Assembly (NCBI RefSeq): GCF_000621445.1
Contig: NZ_KK211278.1
Coordinates: forward strand, 421,603-475,972
Origin: Alkalihalobacillus bogoriensis ATCC BAA-922
Lineage (GTDB): Bacteria > Bacillota > Bacilli > Bacillales > Bacillaceae_F
Length of the DNA: 54,370 nt
Direction of reading: 5' to 3'
Each line of letters starts with the position of its first letter. The first letter of the stretch is position 1. A program made the translations under genes and the position numbers. Below, piece after piece: positions 31,749 through 40,745 of the stretch. The notes under the pieces are model-generated. The model was not told where the DNA came from and ran no database searches. It was given only the letters and a program-made list of their open reading frames with translations.

Positions 31749-33863
31749 ATGGACGGGAACAACGATATGGGACACGAATTAGAAATGAAAAAATTACGTC
31801 ATCGTATAAATCAATTGGAGAAACAACTTAAAATTGAAAAAAATGTAATGACAAAAATACTTGATGAATTGCCAATTAGTATTTTTTTTGAAGATAAAGA
31901 AGGACGGGCTCTTTTTACAAATAAGCAAGCTTGTATTGATAATGGTTTATCAAGGGAAGAAATCATCGGAAAAACAGTGTTTGAATATTTTCCTGAACAT
32001 GTCGCTCAAAAGATCCGGGAAGAAGATTTGAAAATATGGGAAACGAAAGAGCTTGTCACAAAGCAAGAAATAGCGGGTTATAAAGGAGTTCCTACACCTG
32101 TATTTACAGGAAAGACCATCATAGAGTTTGATGAAGAAGGCCAACAAGAGCTGTTATTAGGATTTGCTTTAAATATCTCGAAACGAGTCGAAGCAGAGCG
32201 CTTGCTTCAACAAAAGGAGAAAAAATTTCGCCATATTGTTAACCACGGTTTAGATTGTTTTCTTTTATTTGATGAGCGTGGTCAAATCAAAGAAGTAAAT
32301 AAAGCGAGTTTTACAAAACTTGGCTATTCAGAAGATGAATTATTACAGTTAACGATTTATGATATTTTTCCTAATTTACCTGAACGTCTTACTCACTTTA
32401 TTGAGCAAGAAACGAGTTATCGGCTTGAACATACAATGAAAAGAAAAAACAAAAAAATATTTCCGGTCGATACAAACTTTGGAATTGTGCAATTAGATGA
32501 AACAAAGCATTTCTTTGCTCTTTGTCGGGATATTACAGAGCGAAAAGCGGCGGAGCAACAAATTGAACATATGGCTTACCATGATGCTTTAACAAGTCTG
32601 CCCAATCGTTGGTTCATTCATGATAAAATTGAAGAAATTGTGACCGGTCGGCAAGATGTGGAATCGGTTGCGCTTCTTTTATTAGACTTGGATCATTTTA
32701 AAGTCATTAATGATAGTTTAGGTCACCATAAAGGTGATATATTATTGCAACAAGTATCAGAACGGTTAATGAAGTTTATTCAAAAAGATTATACATTGGC
32801 CCGGTTTGGTGGAGATGAGTTTTTATTGTTGATTCCTTCAGGTGAGGAAGAAGCCATTGCATTAAGTGAAAAAATTATCGAAGAAATGGAAAAACCATTT
32901 TTTATCGGTGGAAAATCTTTCACGATTACACCGAGTATAGGGATTAGCATTTCACCTGAACATGGAGAAGACTTTACATCTTTAATCCGAAATGCAGACA
33001 TCGCTATGTATGAATCAAAGGCGCAAGGTCGAAACGGCTACCAAATTTTTAATCCACAATTAAAAAAGTATGCAACTGAACGAATGAACTTAGAAGTTGA
33101 GTTACGGCAAGCCTTATTGAATGATGAATTTATTCTTTATTATCAACCGAAAGTAAATTTAAAAACAGGTGAATTTTATGGAATGGAAGCTCTTATTCGC
33201 TGGCAACATAAAGAAAAGGGATTAGTGTATCCTGGAGCCTTTATTGAAGTCGCTGAAGAAACGGGCATTATTGTAGATATCGGAGAATGGGTTCTTCGAG
33301 AAGCTTGTCGTCAATGTAAAAGTTGGCATGATGAAGGGTTAACCCATTTATCTGTATCCATCAATATATCGGCCGTTCAGTTTCAAAAGCAAGATTTAGA
33401 ATCGTTAATTTCTGAAGTGTTAGAAGAAACTGGACTCTCACCTGAAGCGATTCAGCTGGAGTTAACAGAAAGTACGGTAATGAAACAGCCAATTGAAGCA
33501 GCCAATACATTACGTAATTTAAAAAAATTAGGGATCTCTATTTCGATTGATGATTTCGGAACTGGATTCTCTTCTTTAAGTTATCTGAAACACTTTCCAA
33601 TTGATACGTTGAAAATAGACAGGACATTTATTACATATTCTGACTCGGATGAAGCAAATGCTGCGATTGCCATTGCCGTCATTACGCTTGCACACAGTTT
33701 AAACTTGAATGTTGTGGCAGAAGGAGTAGAAAATAAAGCACAGCTTGAATTTTTAAAATCAGGAGAGTGTGATTGCGTACAAGGATTTTATATCAGTTAT
33801 CCTCTTGAAAAAGATGCTGCAACAGCTTTACTCAAAACGACGAAGCGTCTTGAAACAATATAA
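31749..33863 (+). CDS. PAS-PAS-GGDEF-EAL cyclic-di-GMP protein
   Basis: This cytoplasmic sensor enzyme of 704 residues has a short coiled coil, PAS domains at about 35-150 and 160-280, a diguanylate cyclase domain at about 285-440 with intact RFGGDEF, and a phosphodiesterase domain at about 455-700. The latter has intact EAL (GMEALIRW) and catalytic residues in ELTESTVM, IDDFGTGFSSLSYL and KIDRTFI. Both activities appear possible; such hybrids often act mainly as phosphodiesterases. No membrane helix is present. The start at 31749 follows GGAGACGTG; the frame from 31683 has no site. Confidence 0.93.
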   Translation: MDGNNDMGHELEMKKLRHRINQLEKQLKIEKNVMTKILDELPISIFFEDKEGRALFTNKQACIDNGLSREEIIGKTVFEYFPEHVAQKIREEDLKIWETKELVTKQEIAGYKGVPTPVFTGKTIIEFDEEGQQELLLGFALNISKRVEAERLLQQKEKKFRHIVNHGLDCFLLFDERGQIKEVNKASFTKLGYSEDELLQLTIYDIFPNLPERLTHFIEQETSYRLEHTMKRKNKKIFPVDTNFGIVQLDETKHFFALCRDITERKAAEQQIEHMAYHDALTSLPNRWFIHDKIEEIVTGRQDVESVALLLLDLDHFKVINDSLGHHKGDILLQQVSERLMKFIQKDYTLARFGGDEFLLLIPSGEEEAIALSEKIIEEMEKPFFIGGKSFTITPSIGISISPEHGEDFTSLIRNADIAMYESKAQGRNGYQIFNPQLKKYATERMNLEVELRQALLNDEFILYYQPKVNLKTGEFYGMEALIRWQHKEKGLVYPGAFIEVAEETGIIVDIGEWVLREACRQCKSWHDEGLTHLSVSINISAVQFQKQDLESLISEVLEETGLSPEAIQLELTESTVMKQPIEAANTLRNLKKLGISISIDDFGTGFSSLSYLKHFPIDTLKIDRTFITYSDSDEANAAIAIAVITLAHSLNLNVVAEGVENKAQLEFLKSGECDCVQGFYISYPLEKDAATALLKTTKRLETI

Positions 33864-33888
33864 AAACTGGACGAATGATGGCTTTTTC

Positions 33889-34074
33889 TAACGGACATAC
33901 GTTCCGCTATTTTAATGAAAAGTAACGTTTTACTAAGGCGAATGGACACTGGTTCCGTTATCGTTACAAATGGAATGGCTTTTAATACTTGAATAGGTAA
34001 ATAACGGAACATCAGTCCGATAGAATTTTAAAATAGCACATTTTTCATGAAATAGCGGACTGTATGTCCGTTAT
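33889..34074. repeat. Family-2 repeat cassette (cluster E, four copies)
   Basis: Inverted copies at 33889-33911 and 33941-33961 are followed by direct copies at 33999-34021 and 34051-34074. Spacing is 52, 58 and 52 bp, nearly the same as cluster C. The last copy has a perfect CGGAC-TGTAT-GTCCG hairpin. Confidence 0.88.
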
Positions 34075-34080
34075 ACCGGT

Positions 34081-34129
34081 ACAAACAAAAGAACCGCCCT
34101 CATATAATGAGGGCGGTTCTTTTGTTTGT
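34081..34129. terminator. Bidirectional terminator
   Basis: ACAAACAAAAGAACCGCCCT and its exact complement at 34110-34129 flank a 9-base centre; with CATATAATG inside, the stem is about 22 bp. It serves the convergent genes on both sides. Confidence 0.92.
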
Positions 34130-34138
34130 CAACTAAGT

Positions 34139-34633
34139 CTATTCTACAATAATTGTTTCTTTTGCACTAGCTTCGTGATTTGAATCCGTTAAAAATAAAT
34201 GGATGGTATAGGAACCACTATCTAAACCAGCAATCGTATATTGATATTCCAATTCTTCTCCTACAGACAATGTTACCGTTTCAATTGCCATCGTCGCCAT
34301 AATATCATCGGAGTATTGAACGACTTTTTCTCCTTTTTCATTATAAATAATGTAATCAGCTGTTAATCCACTCGGAAATGTAAGTTCAAGCTCATTTCCA
34401 CTTTCATTTTTCACTTTATAGTCGACGATAAAATGATTATTTTCCTCATGAATTGTAACGTTTGTAGAAAGGTCCTCATTTCCTTCAAGTTCAACATCAG
34501 GAACAGGTTCTAACGTTTTATTTGTATGTTCTTTTTCTTGTATGTCGCCAGTGCTTTGACCTGCAGTCCCACAACCTGTAATGGATACCGAGACAATAAT
34601 AAGAGTTAGAATAAATATGTTTAATTTTTTCAA
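34139..34633 (-). CDS. Lipoprotein with BsuPI-like domain
   Basis: This 164-residue protein has a lipobox SITGC. After a short acidic linker comes an immunoglobulin-like beta domain (DYKVKNESGNELELTFPSG, DYIIYNEKGEKVVQYSDD, LSVGEELEYQYTIAGLDSGSYT) typical of the intracellular proteinase inhibitor BsuPI fold. As a surface lipoprotein it may bind a protease or simply be a structural module. AAGGAGGG precedes the ATG. Confidence 0.85.
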   Translation of the reverse strand: MKKLNIFILTLIIVSVSITGCGTAGQSTGDIQEKEHTNKTLEPVPDVELEGNEDLSTNVTIHEENNHFIVDYKVKNESGNELELTFPSGLTADYIIYNEKGEKVVQYSDDIMATMAIETVTLSVGEELEYQYTIAGLDSGSYTIHLFLTDSNHEASAKETIIVE

Positions 34634-34824
34634 GTGAAACCCTCCTTTTATTCTTTTAGTCGTTCATCGGACAAAAAGGTTTCAATTAATTTAAAAATAA
34701 GTACAAGAGAGATTATAACATGAGAAGAATAAAGATAGCAGCGGTAAAATTTAGATGTGTTAGAAGATGATATGAAAAAATACTATACAGTTAAAGACAA
34801 GGTTGTGTATACTTATACTAGCAA

Positions 34825-34842
34825 GGAATGAATAGTCATTCA
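34825..34842. promoter_or_regulatory. FadR-like operator upstream of thiolase gene
   Basis: GGAATGAATAGTCATTCA matches the Bacillus FadR consensus TGAATGAMTANTCATTCA at 17 of 18 positions by my count. It lies 22 bases before the start codon, where binding would block expression until long-chain acyl-CoA is present. Confidence 0.75.
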
Positions 34843-34863
34843 GTTTAGGTTGAGGGGGAGAGA

Positions 34864-36054
34864 ATGTTGAGTCATAATGATGTAGTAGTTGTAAGCGCTG
34901 TCAGAACAGCGATAGGAAATTTTGCTGGAAGTTTAAAAAATATTAAAGCGACAGAGCTTGGGGCTATAGTAATTAAAGAAGTTATAGAAAGAGCAAAAAT
35001 AAAAAAAGAAGAAGTAGATGAAGTTATTTTTGGTAATGTATTGCAAGCAGGATTAGGACAAAATCCAGCACGTCAAGCAGCGATTCTAGCTGAATTACCG
35101 AATGAGATACCAGCGATGACGATAAACAAAGTATGTGGGTCAGGGTTGAAGTCTATTCATTTAGCGGCACAATCGATTCAATTAGGTGAAGCGGATGTCG
35201 TAATTGCAGGTGGAATGGAAAACATGAGTCAAGCCCCATATTTGCAAATGAATGCAAGAGAAGGCTTTCGCATGGGAAATCAAACGATTATTGACAGTAT
35301 GATAACCGATGGGCTATGGTGTGCGTTTAATGATTACCATATGGGAATAACGGCTGAAAATATTAGTGAGAAATTTGCAATTTCGCGGCAAAAGCAAGAT
35401 GCATTTGCGAGTTGGAGTCAAGAAAAAGCCGCAAAGGCAATAGAAGAAAATCGGTTTGCTTCAGAAATTGTTCCTGTTTCGATTCCACAACGAAAAGGGG
35501 AACCAATCATCTTTGATCAAGATGAATATGTAAAATCAGGAACGAGTGAAGATAAATTAGCGAAACTACGACCAGCCTTTAAAAAAGAAGGTACCGTGAC
35601 AGCTGGAAATGCATCTGGCTTAAACGATGGCGCTGCCGCTGTGTTACTCATGAGCAGAAAAAAAGCAGAACAATTGAACATGACTCCACTTGCCGTTATT
35701 AAAGCGAATGCAAGTGCAGGAGTAGACCCAAGTATAATGGGAACAGGTCCAGTCCCAGCAACAAAAAAAGCATTAGAAAAAGCTAATTTAACAATCGATG
35801 ATATTGATTTAGTGGAAGCCAATGAAGCATTTGCAGCTCAAGCTTTAGCAGTAGGTGCTGAACTAAAGATTGAAAATGATAAATTAAATGTAAATGGTGG
35901 TGCGATTGCATTAGGTCATCCAATCGGTGCGAGTGGTACGAGAATTTTTGTTACACTTGTTCATGAAATGAATCGAAGGAATGTAAAATATGGGCTTGCT
36001 ACGCTTTGTATTGGTGGGGGCCAAGGAATTGCTACCATCGTGGAAAAAGAATAA
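34864..36054 (+). CDS. Acetyl-CoA C-acetyltransferase (thiolase)
   Basis: This 396-residue thiolase has the nucleophile Cys91 in [10 protein letters not shown], the NEAFA motif, GHPIGASG (catalytic His) and the second Cys in CIGGGQG. It cleaves or forms acetoacetyl-CoA or longer 3-ketoacyl-CoA. The FadR-like box upstream argues for fatty-acid degradation. It stands alone, without other beta-oxidation genes in the window. GAGGGGGAGAG precedes the ATG, and a terminator follows at 36069-36105. Confidence 0.93.
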   Translation: MLSHNDVVVVSAVRTAIGNFAGSLKNIKATELGAIVIKEVIERAKIKKEEVDEVIFGNVLQAGLGQNPARQAAILAELPNEIPAMTINKVCGSGLKSIHLAAQSIQLGEADVVIAGGMENMSQAPYLQMNAREGFRMGNQTIIDSMITDGLWCAFNDYHMGITAENISEKFAISRQKQDAFASWSQEKAAKAIEENRFASEIVPVSIPQRKGEPIIFDQDEYVKSGTSEDKLAKLRPAFKKEGTVTAGNASGLNDGAAAVLLMSRKKAEQLNMTPLAVIKANASAGVDPSIMGTGPVPATKKALEKANLTIDDIDLVEANEAFAAQALAVGAELKIENDKLNVNGGAIALGHPIGASGTRIFVTLVHEMNRRNVKYGLATLCIGGGQGIATIVEKE

Positions 36055-36068
36055 TGGTATAAACAAGT

Positions 36069-36105
36069 ATCCGATAAGGTTTGAAACATCCTTATCGGAT
36101 TTTTT
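36069..36105 (+). terminator. Terminator of thiolase gene
   Basis: ATCCGATAAGG / CCTTATCGGAT with TTTTT. Confidence 0.92.
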
Positions 36106-36170
36106 GTTCTACTTGCAAACGTGGATGAATAGGGTAAGATAGGTTGTCCATTTCGCAAGGAGGGTTACAA

Positions 36171-36257
36171 ATGAAGAAATTAGACGGTCAAGAAATTGTC
36201 ATTGTTACTTTATTTGTTTGTGTTTTAATAACAAATGTCCTTGTTGTTCTTCTTTAA
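36171..36257 (+). CDS. Tiny single-pass membrane peptide, 28 aa
   Basis: ATG 36171 follows AAGGAGGG at seven bases. The peptide starts MKKLDGQEIV and the rest (IVTLFVCVLITNVLVVLL) is one hydrophobic helix. It stands alone between the thiolase terminator and cimA. Similar tiny membrane peptides occur in Bacillus, but I cannot name a family. Confidence 0.5.
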   Translation: MKKLDGQEIVIVTLFVCVLITNVLVVLL

Positions 36258-36298
36258 ACCGTTACTGCGGTAAAAAATATCTGAATATTTCCTCAAGT

Positions 36299-36331
36299 GC
36301 ATAGCCAATATGGCAAAGCTATGCTATACTT
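36299..36331 (+). promoter_or_regulatory. Inverted repeat and -10 region upstream of cimA
   Basis: GCATAGC (36299-36305) and its exact complement GCTATGC (36318-36324) flank 12 bases; TATACT (36326-36331) directly follows. This is a candidate operator/promoter, with no regulator identified. Confidence 0.35.
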
Positions 36332-36408
36332 TTATGCAATATTAAAGAAAAGTTTAAAGGTTCACACAATTCAAATAGGAGTTGTCGAAAGTGGGAGGAA
36401 CGAGAGAA

Positions 36409-38034
36409 ATGGGGCAAGTTTTTTTATATGATACAACGTTGAGAGATGGAACACAGGGGGAAGGTGTTAGTCTCTCAGTCGAAGATAAACTAAAGCTTGC
36501 TAAAAAGCTTGATGAGCTTGGAGTTCATTATATTGAGGGTGGCTGGCCAGGTAGTAATCCGAAAGACATGAATTTCTTTACGCTCGCAAAAGAATTACAA
36601 TTAAAACATGCAAAAGTAACGGCGTTTGGAAGTACTAGACGAATTGGGGTTAAAGCAAGTGAGGATCAGAATTTACAACGAATCATTGAAAGTGGAGTCG
36701 AAGCCGTTGCGATATTCGGAAAAACATGGGAATTTCAAGTCACACATGCATTACAAACGACATTAGAAGAAAATTTACGCATGATTTATGATTCTGTTCG
36801 CTTTTTAAAAAATGAAGGATTAGAAGTTATCTTTGACGCAGAGCATTTTTTTGATGGCTATAAAAGTAATCCTGACTATGCGTTAAGCGCGATAAAAATA
36901 GCAGAAGAAGCTGGGGCTGATTGTGTTACCCTTTGTGATACAAATGGGGGATCTCTTCCTCATGAAGTGTATGAAATTGTAAAACGAGTTGTCAAAGAAG
37001 TCACGATTCAAGTTGGGATTCATTGTCATAATGATGGTGAAGTGGCTGTTGCCAATTCAATTGCTGCTGTTCAAGCAGGAGCCTGTCATGTACAAGGGAC
37101 AATGAATGGTTATGGTGAACGATGTGGAAATGCTAATTTAATCTCAGTTATCCCAAATTTACAATTAAAACTAGGGTATGACTGTATTCAGCTAGACCAA
37201 ATGAAACAACTGACATCCGTCTCGAAATATTTTCATGAGATTGCTAATCAAACTCCGCAAAGCAATCAACCATTTGTCGGTAAAAGTGCATTTGCTCACA
37301 AAGGGGGCATGCATGTTAGTGCGGTTTTAAAACATCCAGAAACATATGAACACTTAAACCCAGTAGAATTAGGGAATCAACGACGAGTGCTTGTTTCGGA
37401 ATTATCTGGACAAAGTAATGTACTTTTCAAGGCGAAAGAGTGGAACATTGATTTAAATAAAAACAATCCAGCCACAAAACATATCATTGAAGAAATAAAA
37501 GAAAAAGAGCATCAAGGATATCAATATGAAGCAGCAGAAGCATCGTTTGAATTATTGGTAAAAAAAGGGTTAGGACAGTGGGATGAATTTTTTAAAGTGA
37601 ATCATTTTAAGTTATTTATTGAAAATAACGGAGGAGAACATTTTAAAACAGAAGCTGTCGTAAAGGTTTGTATTAATGGAGAAGAAGTATTAACGGTTGC
37701 AGAAGGTAATGGTCCTGTGAATGCTCTTGATCATGCTTTGCGGAAAGGGATTATGCAATTTTTTCCTAACATTCAAAAGATGTATTTATCGGATTATAAA
37801 GTGCGTGTTCTTGATGAGACGAATGCTACAGCTTCGAAAGTTAGGGTGTTGATAGAATCTTCTGATGGCCAAGAGAAATGGAGTACGATTGGTGTGTCAG
37901 GAAATGTGATTGAAGCAAGTTGGTTTGCATTAATTGATAGTGTTCGTTATTATTTACAAAAGCTACAAAACGATAACGACATCGTTATTCAAGAGAAAGA
38001 ATTGTCGAGGACAATTGGAGTGCAAAATCATTAA
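36409..38034 (+). CDS. cimA: Citramalate synthase (CimA)
   Basis: This enzyme condenses pyruvate and acetyl-CoA to (R)-citramalate, giving 2-oxobutyrate and isoleucine without threonine. The TIM-barrel HMGL-like domain holds DTTLRDGTQGEG at the N-terminus, the metal-binding HCHNDGEVAVANS, and GTMNGYGERCGNAN. A linker and a LeuA-type allosteric domain follow (from about residue 410). The length is 541 residues. The start at 36409 is set by GGGAGGA; the frame to 36382 lacks a site. It could be confused with 2-isopropylmalate synthase, but the GERCGNAN motif and length favour CimA. Confidence 0.93.
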   Translation: MGQVFLYDTTLRDGTQGEGVSLSVEDKLKLAKKLDELGVHYIEGGWPGSNPKDMNFFTLAKELQLKHAKVTAFGSTRRIGVKASEDQNLQRIIESGVEAVAIFGKTWEFQVTHALQTTLEENLRMIYDSVRFLKNEGLEVIFDAEHFFDGYKSNPDYALSAIKIAEEAGADCVTLCDTNGGSLPHEVYEIVKRVVKEVTIQVGIHCHNDGEVAVANSIAAVQAGACHVQGTMNGYGERCGNANLISVIPNLQLKLGYDCIQLDQMKQLTSVSKYFHEIANQTPQSNQPFVGKSAFAHKGGMHVSAVLKHPETYEHLNPVELGNQRRVLVSELSGQSNVLFKAKEWNIDLNKNNPATKHIIEEIKEKEHQGYQYEAAEASFELLVKKGLGQWDEFFKVNHFKLFIENNGGEHFKTEAVVKVCINGEEVLTVAEGNGPVNALDHALRKGIMQFFPNIQKMYLSDYKVRVLDETNATASKVRVLIESSDGQEKWSTIGVSGNVIEASWFALIDSVRYYLQKLQNDNDIVIQEKELSRTIGVQNH

Positions 38035-38054
38035 AATTGTCTAAATATTTCGTT

Positions 38055-38090
38055 AAAAAACCAACGCTAGTTCTATAGCGTTGGTTTTTC
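38055..38090 (+). terminator. Terminator of cimA
   Basis: AAAAACCAACGCTA / TAGCGTTGGTTTTT. Confidence 0.92.
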
Positions 38091-38125
38091 TTAACGGAGG
38101 GTGTTTGAATTGAGTGTTATAGGGT

Positions 38126-38325
38126 TCTATCAGCTGTGTTTGTTTAGTGTGTCATGAAAAGGTGATGTAGTAAGAGATTTTGATTTAATGGACGGTGGCG
38201 ATCCGATGACACCACCAATGTTTTCCTGTGAAGCCTGTGGAGGAGAAATGTATCCTGAGTATGATAAACGGGTACATGGAGTAGAGTACAGACTTTCAGA
38301 TTTGCAGGAAACAAAAAAGGACTGA
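38126..38325 (+). pseudogene. Zinc-ribbon protein remnant, copy 2 (frameshifted)
   Basis: This is the same sequence as 106-306, with the codons for CVCLVCHEK followed by a changed segment five bases longer that shifts the frame and adds stops (38166 region). The second half is intact from FDLMDGGDPMTPPMFSC with the CEAC pair to the TGA at 38323-38325. The terminator (38321-38354) and the family-1 repeat follow in the same order as in copy 1. Confidence 0.6.
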
Positions 38326-38354
38326 GTGAGGTGGTTTTTCTCACTCAGTTTTTC
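38321..38354 (+). terminator. Terminator after zinc-ribbon remnant copy 2
   Basis: ACTGAGTGAG / CTCACTCAGT with TTTTTCTT, equivalent to 302-335. Confidence 0.85.
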
Positions 38355-38366
38355 TTATAAGATAAG

Positions 38367-38534
38367 AAGTATAAAAATTTTGGTGTAGCAGTGAAGCTTT
38401 GAAAGCTTATTCTAGAAGAGCGAAGGCTCCGCACCTGCGCGTTCACCCCAAAAAGAGCACTTGGGGTTCACTTTCAAAAGCGGGCAGGGCTGCGCACTTC
38501 GCTTGAAAGAAAAGACGCTCAGCGTTTTTCTTTA
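38367..38534 (+). repeat. Family-1 dispersed repeat, full copy C
   Basis: This full-length copy has an internal CCCCAAAAAGAGCACTTGGGG hairpin (arms CCCC.AA/TTGGGG). The tail ends in GTTTTTCTTTA, which contains the complement of the stop codon (38532-38534) of the minus-strand YcgQ-like gene. Confidence 0.85.
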
Positions 38535-39497
38535 TCTAAACGATGGGAACACATAAGGATTGTCTGGTTCGTCTACGACTTCAATTCCTTGTAGATGAAT
38601 GAGAGGGATGCGAAACTCGCCATATGTCGATTCACCTAATGTTCCATTCACCCGGACCCATGTGTCATTTTCATATTCATTCGCATAGTCCGCTTCAACC
38701 ATTGTCCCAAACACAGCTGCATCTGCGACACAACATGTCATCGCAAAACGGGCAACTACAAGTTGATTATCTTCAAATTCTTCTTCACGGTAGACAAAAC
38801 CAAGTATTTCCACTTGCTTCCCTAAAAAGTCTGGTAAATACAAATCAAGTACAGTCATAATATCGAGATAGTTTTCGTCTGTAATGATTATCTTTTCTTC
38901 CTGTAATAAGTCAGAGCGTAATTCTTCATAAAACTGGTTGTATTCTTCTTCAGTAAAATAATCTTCTGCTTCATAATATTCAGGTTCGTGGTCTTCACCT
39001 AAAATCTTTTCTTCTAAATCTCGCATATATTGGTCACTATCTTCTAAAAATGCCTCCGCTCTCGATAATGAGTTTTGTTCTGTTTGAGCAGGGTCATAAT
39101 CAGTTGGTTTTGTTAAAATTCCACTTCCATATTGGATGCCACGATTGGCTGCAACTGAGCTATCTAATGCCCGGTCTGGTACGACAAAGCCAGCAACGAT
39201 AGGGATAACAAAGATAGAGTATATTAAAATTTTTGTTATTGGTCTTCCAGTGATGGAATGGTCTTCACCACAATCACAATACTCTTCTTCTTCTTTTTTA
39301 GAGCTACGTATAATTTGCAACGCGCCTAAAAATAAAAACACGACTGTTGCAAAATAAATAAATGGCATCATTTTAGGAGCAATATAAAAACGAATATTAC
39401 CCGTAATGATCATGGCTAACATAAGCAGTGCAAATCCTATGAGAATGATGCCACGAATGTACGTGTGAAAACTTCGGTCCTGGTTTTCCTCGTTCAT
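38532..39497 (-). CDS. YcgQ-like permease subunit (TIGR03943 family)
   Basis: This 321-residue protein has membrane helices at about 15-35, 40-60 and 90-108, then a large acidic extracytoplasmic region (PEYYEAEDYFTEEEYNQFYE). Next come two cysteines in MTCCVADAAVFG and a C-terminal domain (DTWVRVNGTLGESTYGEF). The first loop holds YCDCGEDHS, which may bind metal. It works with the neighbouring YcgR-like permease, whose stop precedes its start by 12 bases. This pair is often found next to CobW-family metallochaperones, suggesting zinc-related transport. Confidence 0.86.
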   Translation of the reverse strand: MNEENQDRSFHTYIRGIILIGFALLMLAMIITGNIRFYIAPKMMPFIYFATVVFLFLGALQIIRSSKKEEEEYCDCGEDHSITGRPITKILIYSIFVIPIVAGFVVPDRALDSSVAANRGIQYGSGILTKPTDYDPAQTEQNSLSRAEAFLEDSDQYMRDLEEKILGEDHEPEYYEAEDYFTEEEYNQFYEELRSDLLQEEKIIITDENYLDIMTVLDLYLPDFLGKQVEILGFVYREEEFEDNQLVVARFAMTCCVADAAVFGTMVEADYANEYENDTWVRVNGTLGESTYGEFRIPLIHLQGIEVVDEPDNPYVFPSFR

Positions 39498-39509
39498 CCT
39501 ATTCCCTCC

Positions 39510-40541
39510 TTATAAAATAAACAGTTGTAAAATCATAACGGCAGCAAAAACAGTACCAGTGACAACGGCGATGAAGCCTAATACGAATTTTGCTTTAAAA
39601 AAGGCAAACAGCATAATCGTATTTTTTAAATCAATCATCGGTCCATATACTAAAAACGCAATTAAAGAACCAGTCGAAAACATAGAACCAAATGAAGATG
39701 CAACAAAGGCATCGGCTTCTGAACAAAGCGAAAGAAGATAGGCAAAAGCCATCATAACAGCTGTCGAAGACCATTCATTACTTCCAATAGCCACTAAGAT
39801 GTTACGGTCTAAAAAAGTTTGAATAAAAGCAGCTAGAAACGCTCCAATGATTAAATACTTTCCCATAAGGAAAAATTCATCAGCAGCATGATATAACGTT
39901 TGTTTCACCCGGTTTGGTTTTTTATCTAATGGTTTTACTTGTTGAATTAATTCTCTACCCGTTAATTCATTTGTTGTCCATTTTAATTGCTCACTGTTTT
40001 TAAATAATAAATACATAAACAAGCCAATAATAATCGCAAGGACAAAAGCTAGTCCCATTCTTGAATATAAAACAACGAGTTGGTTTTGAAAGGCGAAATA
40101 CGTAGATGCAGCTACAACTGGATTTAATATTGGTGCGGCAACTAAAAATACAACACCAACATGTAGTGGCATTCCTTTTTTAATTAATCGTCTTACAATC
40201 GGAACAATCGCACATTCGCAAATGGGGAAAATAGCCCCAAGAATAGCTGCTGGCAAAAGTGCTAAGTACGCATTTTTTGGTAAATAGCGTTGCAGTGATT
40301 CTTCGGAAACATAAACTTGAATCAATGCAGAAAAAAAGACCCCTAACAGGATAAAAGGGATGGCTTCAATAACAATCCCTAGAAAAATCGTATTAACATT
40401 AACTAAGCTAGCAGGTAAAGTAAACCAGCCATTTTCTTGTTTCAATCCTTCAATATTAAAGAAGAGAAATAGAAAAAAGAAGAGTAAGGCAATTCCAACG
40501 ATATCTTTACCGATCGAACTGATAGTTTTCTTTATTTTCAT
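39510..40541 (-). CDS. YcgR-like permease (DUF318/UPF0718)
   Basis: This 343-residue membrane protein has about eight helices and a cytoplasmic charged loop (LKWTTNELTGRELIQQVKPLDKKPNRVKQ). Conserved pieces are FPICECAIVPIVRRLIKKGMP and LSLCSEADAFVASSFG, the two family signatures with cysteines. It is the partner of the YcgQ-like protein in the same operon. The transported species is not established. It is divergent from the CobW-type gene, with 204 bp between them. Confidence 0.87.
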   Translation of the reverse strand: MKIKKTISSIGKDIVGIALLFFFLFLFFNIEGLKQENGWFTLPASLVNVNTIFLGIVIEAIPFILLGVFFSALIQVYVSEESLQRYLPKNAYLALLPAAILGAIFPICECAIVPIVRRLIKKGMPLHVGVVFLVAAPILNPVVAASTYFAFQNQLVVLYSRMGLAFVLAIIIGLFMYLLFKNSEQLKWTTNELTGRELIQQVKPLDKKPNRVKQTLYHAADEFFLMGKYLIIGAFLAAFIQTFLDRNILVAIGSNEWSSTAVMMAFAYLLSLCSEADAFVASSFGSMFSTGSLIAFLVYGPMIDLKNTIMLFAFFKAKFVLGFIAVVTGTVFAAVMILQLFIL

Positions 40542-40670
40542 GTATATGTGATCTCCCTATCTTTAATGTAAGCTATCTAGTATTCTATCACAAAATAATA
40601 GTGGATGTGAAAGACAAATGTTACTATTCCAAAACTAAATCGTCTATTCTTTTAACTGAGAACATATAAA

Positions 40671-40685
40671 TAAGAATAATTCTGA
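40671..40685. promoter_or_regulatory. Fur-family-like 7-1-7 operator
   Basis: TAAGAAT-A-ATTCTGA lies just ahead of the CobW promoter; the arms match at 6 of 7. The shape is that of a Fur/Zur/PerR site, but the bases fit none of the three well. Zur would suit the gene content. Confidence 0.35.
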
Positions 40686-40689
40686 TTTG

Positions 40690-40718
40690 TTGTGAAGACA
40701 GATAAATTTAGGTATGAT
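40690..40718 (+). promoter_or_regulatory. Sigma-A promoter of the CobW-type gene
   Basis: TTGTGA (40690-40695), 17 bp, TATGAT (40713-40718). Confidence 0.6.
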
Positions 40719-40745
40719 AGAAAAAAAGAATGTAGGAGGCGCAGA

